Source of the DNA: Shewanella sp. KT0246
GTDB lineage: Bacteria; Pseudomonadota; Gammaproteobacteria; Enterobacterales; Shewanellaceae
Reading direction: 5' to 3'
DNA length: 64,000 nucleotides
NCBI RefSeq assembly: GCF_019654955.1
Contig: NZ_BPEV01000007.1
Span: forward strand, 1-64,000
The notes beneath the pieces were generated by a model, which saw only the letters and a list, made by a program, of their open reading frames with translations, was not told the DNA's origin and made no database searches. Positions 18,879 to 28,440 of this stretch are shown here, one piece after another. Numbering within the stretch: the first letter of the stretch is position 1; the number at the start of each line of letters is the position of its first letter. The position numbers were made by a program, and so were the translations under genes.

Positions 18879-20126
18879 ATGATTTTTCAAACCTTGAAAC
18901 GTATTCCTTTTTGGCAAAAAGTGCTGGCAGGTTTTGGGCTCGGTATATTAGCGGGTATCGCCCTTGGCGATAGTGCCGTAATGCTTAAGCCTCTTGGCGA
19001 CTTGTTCATTAGTGCCATTAAAATGCTGGTTGCGCCTTTGGTATTTTGTGCCATCGTTGTCAGTATCACTTCTTTAGGTACCCAAGCTAACCTCAAACGA
19101 CTCAGCTTAAAAACCTTGGGGCTATTTATGCTAACAGGCACAGCAGCATCATTTATTGGGCTTGCTATTGGTAGCTCATTTGATATGGGCGGCAGTATCG
19201 AACTGGCCACATCTGAAGTCCGTGACCGTGATATCCCAGGCTTTGCCCAAGTACTACTTAACATGATCCCAGAAAACCCATTTGCGTCATTAGCTGAAGG
19301 CAAAGTATTACAGATCATCGTATTTGCAGCTTTAGTGGGTATTGCAATTAACGCTGTTGGTGAAAAAGCAGCACCGTTAAAAAACACCATTAGCGCCGGC
19401 GCTGAAGTGATGTTCGAATTAACGCGCATGGTATTAAAGCTCACTCCAATCGGTGTCTTTGGTTTAATGGCATGGGTTGTAGGTGAATATGGTTTATCGA
19501 CGTTATTGCCACTAGGTAAGTTCATTTTAGCGATTTACGTTGCAGCCTTAATCCATATTATTTTTGTTTATGGCGGATTAATAAAGTTTGTGGCGAAATT
19601 AAGTCCTGTGCAGTTTTTCCGTAAAGCGATGCCTGCTCAGTTAGTGGCTTTCAGTACCGCTTCAAGCTTTGGCACATTACCAGCGAGCAGCAAATGTACT
19701 GAATCAATGGGCGTATCGAAACGTTATAGCGCATTTGTTTTGCCACTCGGCGCAACCATGAATATGGACGGTTGTGGTGGTATTTACCCAGCGATTGCCG
19801 CTATCTTTATTGCCCAAATCTACGGTATCCCGTTAGATATGACTGATTACATGTTAATTGCAGTGACTGCAACGGTGGCATCTGTTGGTACAGCAGGCGT
19901 TCCTGGTAGTGCAATGGTGATGTTAACTGTGACATTAGGCGTTGTAGGCTTACCACTAGAAGGTATTGCTTTCATTGCCGCTATTGACCGCGTGATTGAC
20001 ATGATCCGCACAGCAACCAATGTGACGGGTGATATGATGACTGCTGTTGTAATTGGTAAAAGCGAAGGTCAGTTTGATGAAGCGCAATTCAATTCAAATG
20101 ATAAAGTGATCGAGCAAGCCGCTTAA
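18879..20126 (+). CDS. Dicarboxylate/amino acid:cation symporter (DAACS family)
   Basis: A 415-residue inner-membrane secondary transporter with about eight helices plus two re-entrant hairpins. Family signatures visible are the serine-rich hairpin AFSTASSFGTLPAS (about residue 255), the NMDG motif of helix 7 (NMDGCGGIYPAIAAIFIAQ), and GTAGVPGSAMVM with the following DRVIDMIRTATNVTGD. Members take up glutamate, aspartate, serine/threonine or C4-dicarboxylates with Na+ or H+. NMDGC in place of the usual NMDGT makes the exact substrate uncertain. The ribosome site is weak (GGAATTGAAATG). It is followed by a bidirectional terminator and preceded by a region dense in inverted repeats. Confidence 0.92.
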   Translation: MIFQTLKRIPFWQKVLAGFGLGILAGIALGDSAVMLKPLGDLFISAIKMLVAPLVFCAIVVSITSLGTQANLKRLSLKTLGLFMLTGTAASFIGLAIGSSFDMGGSIELATSEVRDRDIPGFAQVLLNMIPENPFASLAEGKVLQIIVFAALVGIAINAVGEKAAPLKNTISAGAEVMFELTRMVLKLTPIGVFGLMAWVVGEYGLSTLLPLGKFILAIYVAALIHIIFVYGGLIKFVAKLSPVQFFRKAMPAQLVAFSTASSFGTLPASSKCTESMGVSKRYSAFVLPLGATMNMDGCGGIYPAIAAIFIAQIYGIPLDMTDYMLIAVTATVASVGTAGVPGSAMVMLTVTLGVVGLPLEGIAFIAAIDRVIDMIRTATNVTGDMMTAVVIGKSEGQFDEAQFNSNDKVIEQAA

Positions 20127-20153
20127 CCGATAAAGCGCAGTTAAGATTTAACT

Positions 20154-20185
20154 AAAAATGGCAGATGAAATCATCTGCCATTTTT
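20154..20185. terminator. Bidirectional terminator between symporter and porin genes
   Basis: Fifteen-pair perfect hairpin (20154-20168 with 20171-20185, AATGGCAGATGA arm) with A and T flanks, ending both the rightward symporter gene and the leftward nitrate-transport operon. Confidence 0.9.
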
Positions 20186-20196
20186 ATTAGCTAGAA

Positions 20197-21468
20197 CTAA
20201 AACTTAGCATTGGCCCATAACCACACTTTATCCGTATCCACTTTACCCGCAGCAACATCGCCAGCAGAGTAAGACGCATACTTAACACCTAATGTGTAGT
20301 GGTCATACACAGGTACACTAAATACAGCATTAACCTCTGAACCTAAATCATCGACATTGTCGCTCGATTCATCAGCATCAAATTCATGATATGCCACAGC
20401 CCACTTACCACCTAACACTTTACCGCCAATAGAGGCATACAAATCAGCTAAACCTTGACTCGGCGTGGTTAAAAACTGATCCGTCCAACCATTAAAACCA
20501 TGTAATGTAGCCAGCGGGGTCGAGAAACCATAGTCGCCATCATCTGAACCCAGCAATTCATATCCCACTTTAAAGGTAACTGCTGACAGCCCTATTCCCC
20601 CCTCAAGGCTCATGTAATCAGCGGAATAAGACTGATCAGCGTTATCTGAGTCCTGAGTTGCATATTCTGCGGAGTACAAAACCTTAATATCGGCTATATC
20701 AGTACTACCAGCAAAACGAAGACCATATGTGTCCAAGCCGTTTTCAATGTCATTATCTACTTCAAGTAAATAACCGTAACCACTTAAGGTACCGAAACCT
20801 GTTTTAAGTGAAGCATTAATCAAGTTATCTTTTGAATCGACATCTTTTTCTTCAGCAAAGATACGATTACGTTGAGTGATGTAGCCGTAATCAATTTTGA
20901 AAACATCATTGAACTGATACTCAAGCATGACGCCATCAAAGGTTTGTCTGTCTTGACGCCAACCCACATGACCAACGAAGCGCTGGTTATCAAAGGTAAT
21001 CACTTGACGACCGCCCTTAACACTAAAGCCCTTAAAATTGTATTTAAGGAATAATTGGTCAAGCTCAGTGGTTTCAGGATCCGCAATTACAGAGTAATCA
21101 GGGTTTTTACCTAAGGTATCGTTGTAATCATCAACGCCTGCAACAACACGTGAATCTTCAAATTCAACTAGTGATGAAAAGCCATAGTAATCAGCTGTGG
21201 CGTAAGTCAGTCGAGTTCGTAATGTAAATGCATCTGCGTCCTTAAGCGCATTGTCTTGCTCTACCATTTCGTAACGAAGGTTCATGTCTAAGTTAACTTT
21301 ACCTTCGGTTACCGCTTCAGCAATACTATTCGCTTCAGCAGCATGTACGTTTGTGGTTGTTACCAGTGCTATCGATACTGGTACCAGCACACTTAATGCT
21401 GGTTTAGCCCACTTGTTTGTAAAACACATTTCCTTAATAAAGGCTGCAAGTTGAGTCTTCTTCATCAT
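20197..21468 (-). CDS. Outer-membrane beta-barrel porin (alginate-export/OprD-like)
   Basis: A 423-residue exported protein. An extended signal peptide ends near VHAAE (about residue 45). The mature chain alternates in aromatic/hydrophobic strands typical of a barrel: VNLDMNLRYEMVE, AFTLRTRLTYATADYYGFSSLVEFE, FSVKGGRQVITFDNQRFVGHVGWRQD, ending in a C-terminal phenylalanine (WLWANAKF), the BAM recognition signature. The GGRQ...GWRQDRQTFDG segment resembles the alginate-export porin family. It lies 39 bases after nrtD and is probably the last gene of the nitrate-transport operon. It may therefore be the outer-membrane entry for nitrate, though that is inference. Either of two adjacent ATG codons could start it; AAGGG precedes both. 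Confidence 0.83.
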   Translation of the reverse strand: MMKKTQLAAFIKEMCFTNKWAKPALSVLVPVSIALVTTTNVHAAEANSIAEAVTEGKVNLDMNLRYEMVEQDNALKDADAFTLRTRLTYATADYYGFSSLVEFEDSRVVAGVDDYNDTLGKNPDYSVIADPETTELDQLFLKYNFKGFSVKGGRQVITFDNQRFVGHVGWRQDRQTFDGVMLEYQFNDVFKIDYGYITQRNRIFAEEKDVDSKDNLINASLKTGFGTLSGYGYLLEVDNDIENGLDTYGLRFAGSTDIADIKVLYSAEYATQDSDNADQSYSADYMSLEGGIGLSAVTFKVGYELLGSDDGDYGFSTPLATLHGFNGWTDQFLTTPSQGLADLYASIGGKVLGGKWAVAYHEFDADESSDNVDDLGSEVNAVFSVPVYDHYTLGVKYASYSAGDVAAGKVDTDKVWLWANAKF

Positions 21469-21507
21469 ATTTCCCTTTGTTTTTAAAACAAGTCCATCAC
21501 AAAAATC

Positions 21508-22350
21508 TTAGCTTACTTTGGCAGTTTCACTACTGCTAATTGATGATTTGCTAATATTAATATTCTCAACTTTACGTTGTTTCTCATACAAGAACTTCAA
21601 TACCTCAGCTCTTAGACGGTTATATTCTTTGTCCTCAGCCAATGCTAACCGTGCTCTTGGACGTGGCAAGTTAACCTCTAAAATCTCACCGACTGTTGCT
21701 GCTGGGCCATTTGTCATCATCACAATTTTATCTGACAACAACACCGCTTCATCAACATCATGGGTGATCATAATGACGGTGTTGTTCAACTCATTCTGGA
21801 TCTCCATCAAGGAGTCCTGCATATGGGCTCGTGTTAACGCATCGAGAGCACCAAATGGTTCATCCATCAATAACACATCAGGCTGCATCGCTAATGCACG
21901 TGCAATACCTACACGCTGCTTCATGCCGCCAGAAATTTCACTAGGACGTTTATGCATCGCATGATCCATGTGCACTAACTTAAGGTTATGCTCAATCCAT
22001 TGCTTCATTTCAGCTTTGTTCATTTTTTTCTGAAACACCTGCTTAACCGCTAACTCCACATTTTGATAAGCAGTTAACCATGGCAGCAACGAATGGTTTT
22101 GAAATACCACCGCTCGTTCAGGGCCTGGCTCGGTGACTTCAGTACTATTTAAAATCACCCCGCCTTTGGTCGCTTGATATAAACCCGCGACAATATTCAA
22201 TACGGTTGATTTACCACAACCGGAGTGACCAATTAGTGAGACAAACTCACCTTTATTGATTTTAAGATTCACTTCCTTAAGCGCTTTAAATGGCCCACTT
22301 GGAGTGGGAAAATCCATATCAATGTTACTTATATCTAAAAAGGTGCTCAT
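21508..22350 (-). CDS. nrtD: Nitrate-type ABC transporter ATP-binding protein
   Basis: A 280-residue ATPase of the nitrate/sulfonate/taurine ABC class. Walker A is GHSGCGKST (about residues 40-48), followed by the signature loop ISGGMKQRVGIARAL, Walker B VLLMDEPFGALD and the switch histidine ITHDVDEA. The sequence is nearest NrtD/CmpD rather than SsuB, judging by FQNHSLLPWLTAYQNVELAV and the partner genes. It lacks the fused solute-binding domain of cyanobacterial NrtC. The start is the ATG at 22350 with GAGGA seven bases upstream; a TTG six codons earlier is unsupported. It powers the NrtB permease encoded just upstream. Confidence 0.92.
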   Translation of the reverse strand: MSTFLDISNIDMDFPTPSGPFKALKEVNLKINKGEFVSLIGHSGCGKSTVLNIVAGLYQATKGGVILNSTEVTEPGPERAVVFQNHSLLPWLTAYQNVELAVKQVFQKKMNKAEMKQWIEHNLKLVHMDHAMHKRPSEISGGMKQRVGIARALAMQPDVLLMDEPFGALDALTRAHMQDSLMEIQNELNNTVIMITHDVDEAVLLSDKIVMMTNGPAATVGEILEVNLPRPRARLALAEDKEYNRLRAEVLKFLYEKQRKVENINISKSSISSSETAKVS

Positions 22351-22401
22351 TTGACTGTCCTCTTTCAATGACTACTTTATTTGAACCACGACTTTCAAAG
22401 G

Positions 22402-23391
22402 CTATTTGCTTTTATCCCACGAGAACCAGCGTTGTAGAGCTAATACGCCTCGGTCGAGTAAAAAACCAATCAAACCAATAACCACCACAGCAGCCATAAT
22501 GCGTGCTAATGATTCAGAACTACCGTTTTGGAATTCATCCCAAACAAACTTACCTAAACCTGGGTTTTGGGCGAGCATTTCTGCGGCAATCAATACCATC
22601 CAAGCCACACCAAGCGATAAACGCATGCCAGTAAATATCAGTGGAATTGATGCAGGTAAGACGATTTTTTGCACATGTGTCAAAGGGGATAGACGCAGAA
22701 CTCTGCTCACATTAACTAAATCGGAATCAATGTTAGCAACACCCAGTGATGTGTTAATCATCATTGGCCATAAACTACATAAGGTGACGGTCAGCAGCGA
22801 ATTAATGAATGACTTAGACACCAAAGGATCCGGCGATACATAAAGCGCACTGACAACCATTGTCACCAAAGGTAACCAAGCTAATGGTGATACAGGTTTA
22901 AAAATCTGCACTATGGGATTCAGTGCAGCATTTAACGTTGGACTCAACCCCATCCAAATTCCCATTGGTATCGCAATAGCTGCAGCCAAAATAAATCCTG
23001 ACATCACAGTCACTAAACTGGTAAAAATCTGGTCTACAAAGGTTTCTTTACCTGTGTAAGCTCTAATTTTTACTACATAGCTCGGATCAGTTTCGAGCCT
23101 TGCTGCATTTCGCTTGTCTTGGCGTTCATAAAAAGCTTCCGCTTTTACTCTTTCTGCATTGTGCTCTTGATATAAAGCGCCAAACTGCCCCGCCACGGCA
23201 ACAGGTCCGGGGAATTTACCTAGCGAAGTATTAATACTGTTTGCTGCAATTGACCAAATCACTAAAAAGACAGTGATACCAATAACAGGCAGCAATAACG
23301 CTTTGCTGGCTTGACTCATTAAAGATAAAAAAGAAGTCACCTTACTTTTATCTATCATTAATCGATCTGTTAACCGTGTAATGGTTGTCAT
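22402..23391 (-). CDS. nrtB: Nitrate-type ABC transporter permease
   Basis: A 329-residue inner-membrane permease. The N-terminal helix (about residues 33-52) is followed by a charged cytoplasmic or periplasmic insert of about 70 residues (NAERVKAEAFYERQDKRN). Five further helices then carry the EAA-loop (VSRVLRLSPLTHVQKIVLPASIPLIFTGMRLS), which docks the ATPase. The segment SPLAWLPLVTMV and AEMLAQNPGLGKFVWDEFQ are typical of NrtB/CmpB. AAGGAAA precedes the ATG. It lies between nrtA and nrtD with short gaps, so the three form one operon. Confidence 0.92.
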   Translation of the reverse strand: MTTITRLTDRLMIDKSKVTSFLSLMSQASKALLLPVIGITVFLVIWSIAANSINTSLGKFPGPVAVAGQFGALYQEHNAERVKAEAFYERQDKRNAARLETDPSYVVKIRAYTGKETFVDQIFTSLVTVMSGFILAAAIAIPMGIWMGLSPTLNAALNPIVQIFKPVSPLAWLPLVTMVVSALYVSPDPLVSKSFINSLLTVTLCSLWPMMINTSLGVANIDSDLVNVSRVLRLSPLTHVQKIVLPASIPLIFTGMRLSLGVAWMVLIAAEMLAQNPGLGKFVWDEFQNGSSESLARIMAAVVVIGLIGFLLDRGVLALQRWFSWDKSK

Positions 23392-23461
23392 AATGTTTTC
23401 CTTAACGACTTAACATTAATCGTAAACAACATGGTTAATCATGCTGCTTACGAATAAACGC

Positions 23462-24826
23462 TTATAGTTTGTCGCCTTGCTTTAAACCAATAGCGAACTT
23501 GCTTAAATAATCATTTGGTGCACTGCCGTCATAAACGATGTCGTCAATGAAGTGCTGTTGTGGCTTTTTGAAACCAGTCTCTGTCGCGAAGTCAGGGAAG
23601 TGTTTAGCATCGATGGTTTTATCATCAATCAATGATTGCGCTGCTTTAGCGTAAATATCAGGACGATACACTTTTGCAGCAATTTCTTTGTACCAAGCAT
23701 CAGGCTTGTCATCAGAAATTTGCCCCCAACGACGCATTTGAGTTAAGTACCAAATAGCATCTGAGTAATATGGATATGTCGCGTTGTAGCGGAAGAAAAC
23801 ATTAAAATCAGGTACTGCTCGTTTATCACCTTTTTCGTATTCAAAGGTACCTGTCATGCTGTTTGCGATTACATCGTAATCAGCGCCAACATAGTTAGAT
23901 TGAGATAGGATTTTTACGGCTGCAGGACGGTTAGCATTGTCATTATCATCTAACCATTTAGCGGCTTTAATTAGCGCACGGGTTAAACGTATTGTGGTGT
24001 TAGGGTATTTTTCAGCAAACTCTGCTGTAATGCCGAACACTTTCTCTGGATTATCTTTCCAAATTTCATAATCAGTTACAACCGGTACTCCAATCCCTTT
24101 AAATACTGCTTGTTGGTTCCAAGGTTCACCCACGCAGTAACCGTAAATAGTGCCAGCTTCAAGTGTTGAAGGCATTTGCGGTGGAGGTGTTACAGATAAG
24201 AAAGCTTCAGCATCTAGCTGGCCTGAAGTATCACCTTTATGTGGCGCATAATAGCCAGGGTGAATACCACCAGCCGCTAACCAATAACGTAGTTCATAGT
24301 TATGAGTTGATACTGGGAATACCATGCCCATTTTAAAAGGCTTACCTGCTTCAGTGAACTGCTCAACGACAGGCTTTAATGCATCAGCTTTAATCGGATG
24401 AACTGGTTTACCTTCGCTATCTTTAGCAATATTTGGCTTCATTTTCTTCCAGATATCGTTCGATACAGTAATCGCATTACCATTTAAGTCCATAGAAAAC
24501 GGCGTGATGATATGTGCTTTAGTGCCATAACCAATGGTAGCTGCAATAGGTTGACCCGCTAACATATGTGCGCCATCTAAACGTCCATCAATGACCCCAT
24601 CTAATAACACTTTCCAATTTGCTTGAGCTTCGATGGTGACGTACAAACCTTCTTCCTCGAAGTAACCATTTTCATAAGCAATCGCAATCGGCGCCATATC
24701 AGTAAGCTTGATAAAACCGAAAGTTAACTCTTCTTTTTCAGGAAAGCCGACTTCTGCCATCACAGGCATCACCGTGGCAAACGATACCGTCAATAAGGTA
24801 TGTTTAAGTGCTTTTTTCCAATTCAT
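23462..24826 (-). CDS. nrtA: Nitrate-binding periplasmic protein
   Basis: A 454-residue exported substrate-binding protein of the NrtA/CmpA family. The signal peptide ends near VMAE (residue 25). The mature protein has the family opening [59 protein letters not shown], then [21 protein letters not shown]. It binds nitrate (or possibly nitrite, bicarbonate or a similar anion) and delivers it to NrtB/NrtD. The start ATG has AAGGA seven bases upstream. It is the first gene of the operon, and its leader holds a strong terminator hairpin (24871-24920) suggesting transcription attenuation. No nitrate or nitrite reductase genes are in the window. Confidence 0.93.
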   Translation of the reverse strand: MNWKKALKHTLLTVSFATVMPVMAEVGFPEKEELTFGFIKLTDMAPIAIAYENGYFEEEGLYVTIEAQANWKVLLDGVIDGRLDGAHMLAGQPIAATIGYGTKAHIITPFSMDLNGNAITVSNDIWKKMKPNIAKDSEGKPVHPIKADALKPVVEQFTEAGKPFKMGMVFPVSTHNYELRYWLAAGGIHPGYYAPHKGDTSGQLDAEAFLSVTPPPQMPSTLEAGTIYGYCVGEPWNQQAVFKGIGVPVVTDYEIWKDNPEKVFGITAEFAEKYPNTTIRLTRALIKAAKWLDDNDNANRPAAVKILSQSNYVGADYDVIANSMTGTFEYEKGDKRAVPDFNVFFRYNATYPYYSDAIWYLTQMRRWGQISDDKPDAWYKEIAAKVYRPDIYAKAAQSLIDDKTIDAKHFPDFATETGFKKPQQHFIDDIVYDGSAPNDYLSKFAIGLKQGDKL

Positions 24827-24870
24827 CTTTATATCCTTGTTAAATTTAAAAAGTTAAGTTTTAAATAGGC

Positions 24871-24920
24871 AAAACAAAAAAGGCGCTCAATTACTCCTTT
24901 AGGAATAATTAAGCGCCTTT
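24871..24920 (-). promoter_or_regulatory. Terminator hairpin in the nrtA leader (candidate attenuator)
   Basis: Read leftward, an 18-19 pair hairpin with a TAAA loop (arm GGCGCTTAATTATTCC, with G-U pairs) is followed by TTTTTTG, ending about 45 bases before the nrtA start codon. It cannot end an upstream leftward gene: oadB ends at 25490 and has its own terminator at 25424-25449. A terminator placed inside a leader usually signals antitermination control, as done by NasR or NasT in nitrate-assimilation operons. Neither regulator is in this window. Confidence 0.7.
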
Positions 24921-25100
24921 GCTTAAATGTGTTATCTGGTTTTTGTTCTCATAAATCACGAAATACGGCTAAATAATCGACATTAATCGTGACTAACAAG
25001 AGACATTAATTTATTTAATAGCTGTACTTTACTATTCAGCAACCGTGCCAACTTAACAAGCCTTTGTTTTAAATAGAAATATAATTTTACAGCAAGGTAG

Positions 25101-25184
25101 TACCTATAAAGAGTAGTACCAATTTAGTGCGAACCCGATCCTACCGCACCTAAATGGGTAGTCTTAATACAACAGCCTACCCTA
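25101..25184. promoter_or_regulatory. Cluster of NarL/NarP-like heptamers upstream of nrtA
   Basis: Heptamers fitting or near TACYYMT: TACCTAT (25101-25107), reverse TACTCTT (25109-25115), reverse TACCCAT exact (25154-25160) and TACCCTA (25178-25184). None forms a clean 7-2-7 pair, so binding is only a possibility. The rest of 24921-25423 is AT-rich with no gene; apart from the 13-bp tandem repeat at 25259-25303 I see nothing else firm in it. Confidence 0.3.
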
Positions 25185-25258
25185 AAGAGGTGCAATCAAA
25201 GTATTTAATAAAACTAAGTTGGATTATTGTCTCAAGAGCTTTACCCCAAACTTAATTT

Positions 25259-25303
25259 AAGAGCTTTGTTTAAGAACTATGTTTAAGAACTTTGTTTAAG
25301 AGC
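25259..25303. repeat. Short tandem repeat, 13-bp unit, 3.5 copies
   Basis: Units AAGAGCTTTGTTT, AAGAACTATGTTT, AAGAACTTTGTTT and a partial AAGAGC in the gap between nrtA and oadB. A further decayed copy may lie at 25234-25257. It is noncoding, with no known role. Confidence 0.7.
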
Positions 25304-25423
25304 AGATTCAAGCTGAAGTGTTTGATGTTGTGGTAATTCGCCAATCCTTGAAATCGAACGCTGTTGAAATAAAACACTATTGAGTTAGAAGACCAATAGT
25401 TACAGGGCGGTAAATCGGCCAAT

Positions 25424-25449
25424 AAAAAAGCCACTCAATGAGTGGCTTT
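25424..25449 (-). terminator. Intrinsic terminator of oadGAB
   Basis: AAAGCCACT (25427-25435) pairs with AGTGGCTTT (25441-25449), loop CAATG; on the minus strand six T follow. It lies 41 bases past the oadB stop. Its core is identical to the terminator at 564-592. Confidence 0.85.
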
Positions 25450-25489
25450 AAAACTTAAATCAATGTTAACAATAGCTCTGCCGATATAA

Positions 25490-26620
25490 CTAGCCTAACA
25501 CTGCCAGTAATACCCCCGCAGCAACCGCACTACCAAGTACACCAGCAACGTTAGGTCCCATAGCATGCATCAATAAGAAGTTTTGCTGATTGGACTCTAA
25601 ACCAACCTTATTTACAACTCGTGCAGCCATAGGCACTGCTGAGACTCCTGCAGCACCAATCAATGGGTTAATCTTGCCGCCTGATACCTTAGACATAATT
25701 TTTGCCATCGTCACACCAGCAGCGGTACCAATACTAAACGCAACAGCACCTAATACCAGAATACCTAAAGTCTCAATACGTAAGAACTCTTCAGCCTGTA
25801 GTTTAGAACCTACAGCCAAACCTAAGAAGATAGTCACAATATTGATCAACTCATTTTGTGCAGTACTTGATAATCTATCAACTACGCCAGACTCACGCAT
25901 TAAGTTGCCTAAACAAAACATCCCTACCAGCGGTGTGGCTGCTGGTAAAAACAAAATAGTCATACCAACAACCATCAACGGGAAGATGATTTTCTCTTTC
26001 TTACTGACTTCACGCAGCTGTTCCATCTTGATGCTACGCTCTGACTCGTTTGTAAGAAGACGCATAATCGGAGGCTGGATCAGCGGTACTAATGCCATAT
26101 ATGAATAGGCAGCGACCGCAATCGCACCCAATAAATCAGGGGCAAGTTTAGAGGCTAAGAATATTGCCGTAGGTCCGTCAGCACCACCAATAATCGCAAT
26201 AGCAGCAGCATCTTGCATGCTAAATTCAAAACCAGGTACTAAGTTAAGGGCAATAGCACCAAGTAAAGTGGCAAAAATACCAAACTGCGCAGCAGCACCC
26301 AGTAACAATGTTTTAGGGTTTGCAATCAGTGCACCAAAGTCAGTTAGTGCGCCAACGCCCATGAAAATCAACAATGGGAAAATCCCAGTTTCAATGCCCA
26401 CGTAGTAGGCATACCAAAGTAAGCCACCTTCGTCGGTAAAACCTGCATTAGGAATGTTCGCCAGAATTGCACCAAAACCAATAGGCACTAAAAGTAACGG
26501 TTCAAATCCTTTAGCGATAGCGAGATAAAGTAATCCCCCCCCTATCGCCATCATGAATAATTGATCAGGTGCGAAGTTAGCAATACCCGTCTCAGACCAA
26601 AAGGCCATTAATCCTTCCAT
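25490..26620 (-). CDS. oadB: Oxaloacetate decarboxylase beta subunit (Na+ pump)
   Basis: Integral membrane subunit that releases CO2 from carboxybiotin and couples this to Na+ export. The 376 residues contain the family's essential motif [12 protein letters not shown] (Asp148 matches the Na+/H+ site aspartate of Klebsiella OadB) and, near the C-terminus, [14 protein letters not shown] with the conserved asparagine. About nine to eleven membrane segments are visible. The AGGAG ribosome site overlaps the oadA stop codon, so translation is coupled. Together with OadG and OadA it forms a pump linking oxaloacetate or citrate metabolism to the sodium gradient, fitting a marine organism. Confidence 0.96.
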   Translation of the reverse strand: MEGLMAFWSETGIANFAPDQLFMMAIGGGLLYLAIAKGFEPLLLVPIGFGAILANIPNAGFTDEGGLLWYAYYVGIETGIFPLLIFMGVGALTDFGALIANPKTLLLGAAAQFGIFATLLGAIALNLVPGFEFSMQDAAAIAIIGGADGPTAIFLASKLAPDLLGAIAVAAYSYMALVPLIQPPIMRLLTNESERSIKMEQLREVSKKEKIIFPLMVVGMTILFLPAATPLVGMFCLGNLMRESGVVDRLSSTAQNELINIVTIFLGLAVGSKLQAEEFLRIETLGILVLGAVAFSIGTAAGVTMAKIMSKVSGGKINPLIGAAGVSAVPMAARVVNKVGLESNQQNFLLMHAMGPNVAGVLGSAVAAGVLLAVLG

Positions 26621-26628
26621 GCTATCTC

Positions 26629-28425
26629 CTACGCTAATGCCAACAGTGGCGAGCCAACTGTCACAGCATCACCTTGTTTAACTGATACATTACGAATAAC
26701 ACCAGTAGTTGCAGCACGAACTTCGGTTTCCATTTTCATCGCTTCTAAAATGATGATCACATCACCTTCATTAACTTGATCGCCATCCTTAACCAAGACT
26801 TTGAAGATATTGCCTGAAAGTGGCGCATTCATCGTGGTTTTGATTTCATTACTTACAGGTGCGTGTGGCGCAAGTGGCGCTGGAGCTTGTGAACCGGCAG
26901 ATTCTGCTGCGGTCGGAACAATTTGACTAATATCACCGCCTTCACTAACTTCAACTACAAAGTTTTGACCTTGTACATTTACGGTGTAAGTCTCTGGACC
27001 TTTCTCAGCTTTTGCAGCTGGTACGGCCATGTCATCAGCACTTGGTACAGGCTCAAATGCATCAGGATTACCACGATTTGATAAGAACTGTAGACCAATT
27101 TGATTAAACAATGCGTAAGTCATTACATCGTCATCAGATTCAGCAGCTAAGGCAAAGTTGTCTTTCTTAGCGATGTCAGTTAGCTCTGCACGAAGTTTAT
27201 CTAACTCTGGCTCAATAAGGTCTGCTGGGCGGCATGTAATAGCTTCTGCGCCATCTAATACACGAGCTTGTAGCTCTGCATTAACTGGAGCTGGTGTAGC
27301 GCCGTATTCGCCTTTTAGTACGCCTTCAGTTTCTTTGGCCAGAGTTTTATAACGTTCGCCCATTAATACATTGATAACTGATTGGGTACCCACAATTTGA
27401 GATGTTGGGGTCACTAGGGGTAAAAAGCCTAAATCTTCACGAACACGTGGAATTTCTTCAAGCACAGCATCCATTTTGTCTGCCGCGCTTTGCTCTTTCA
27501 GTTGGTTTTCCATGTTGGTTAACATGCCACCTGGAACTTGAGCGCGGAGAATGCGTGAATCAATACCTTTTAGTGCACCTTCAAAGCGCGCATACTTTTT
27601 ACGTACTTCTCTGAAGTAAGCGGCTATCTCTTCGAGCGTTGCCATGTCATAACCAGTAGAGCGGCCATTATCTTCCGCCATCGCTACCAATGTCTCAGTG
27701 GCTGAGTGACCATAGGTTTGGCTCATAGATGAAATGGCCGTATCAAGCACATCAATACCCGCCTCAATGGCTTTTTGGTAAGTTGCAGTGCTCAAGCCAG
27801 TTGTCGCATGACAATGCATAGACACAGTTAAATCAGTTTGCGACTTTAAACGGCTAATAAGGTCGTAGGCTTCCATTGGCTTAAGTAAACCAGCCATATC
27901 TTTAATACAAAGCGAATCACAACCTAAGTCTTCAAGATTTTTAGCCATTGAAACCCAAGTATCAACCGTGTGAACTGGGCTAGTGGTAAATGAAATCGTG
28001 CCTTGTGCATGACCACCAACCTGTTTAACAGCTTTAACAGCGGTTTCGAGATTACGTACATCGTTCATGGCGTCAAACACACGGAACACGTCAACACCGT
28101 TTGTGTGGGCGCGTTCAACAAAGCGAGTCACTACGTCATCAGCGTAGTGGCGGTAACCTAATAAATTCTGACCACGCAATAACATTTGCTGTGGTGTATT
28201 TGGCATAACTTTTTTAAGTTCGCGAATACGATCCCAAGGATCTTCACCTAAATAACGAATACAAGAATCAAACGTTGCACCACCCCATGACTCTAAAGAC
28301 CAAAAACCAACTTTATCCAGTAAAGGAGCGATAGGTAACATATCGTCTAAACGAAGGCGGGTTGCCAAAATAGACTGATGGGCGTCTCGTAGTACTACGT
28401 CGGTTAACGCTAAAGGCTTGCTCAT
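26629..28425 (-). CDS. oadA: Oxaloacetate decarboxylase alpha subunit
   Basis: A 598-residue soluble subunit that transfers the C4 carboxyl of oxaloacetate to biotin. The N-terminal carboxyltransferase TIM barrel shows [12 protein letters not shown], the lysine region [11 protein letters not shown] and the metal histidines [10 protein letters not shown] conserved middle domain follows, then an Ala/Pro-rich flexible linker (about 500-530) and a C-terminal biotinyl domain with EAMKMETEV, where Lys564 carries biotin. The start has AGGAG five bases upstream. It lies between oadG and oadB, all on the same strand with 8-16 base gaps. Confidence 0.97.
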   Translation of the reverse strand: MSKPLALTDVVLRDAHQSILATRLRLDDMLPIAPLLDKVGFWSLESWGGATFDSCIRYLGEDPWDRIRELKKVMPNTPQQMLLRGQNLLGYRHYADDVVTRFVERAHTNGVDVFRVFDAMNDVRNLETAVKAVKQVGGHAQGTISFTTSPVHTVDTWVSMAKNLEDLGCDSLCIKDMAGLLKPMEAYDLISRLKSQTDLTVSMHCHATTGLSTATYQKAIEAGIDVLDTAISSMSQTYGHSATETLVAMAEDNGRSTGYDMATLEEIAAYFREVRKKYARFEGALKGIDSRILRAQVPGGMLTNMENQLKEQSAADKMDAVLEEIPRVREDLGFLPLVTPTSQIVGTQSVINVLMGERYKTLAKETEGVLKGEYGATPAPVNAELQARVLDGAEAITCRPADLIEPELDKLRAELTDIAKKDNFALAAESDDDVMTYALFNQIGLQFLSNRGNPDAFEPVPSADDMAVPAAKAEKGPETYTVNVQGQNFVVEVSEGGDISQIVPTAAESAGSQAPAPLAPHAPVSNEIKTTMNAPLSGNIFKVLVKDGDQVNEGDVIIILEAMKMETEVRAATTGVIRNVSVKQGDAVTVGSPLLALA

Positions 28426-28440
28426 AAAAACTCCTAAACT

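Noticed and set aside
18887-19525. 212-codon frame antisense to the symporter
   Set aside because: Shadow of a real gene; composition mirrors the sense codons.
24871-25020. ANTAR (NasT-type) two-hairpin leader motif
   Set aside because: Apart from the terminator I could not find paired hairpins with six-base loops carrying the conserved A and G.
25039-25051. Possible sigma-54 promoter for nrtA (TTGGCACGGTTGC on the minus strand)
   Set aside because: GG and GC elements are three bases too close for a -24/-12 promoter.
25590-26108. 172-codon frame antisense to oadB
   Set aside because: Shadow of a strongly conserved gene.
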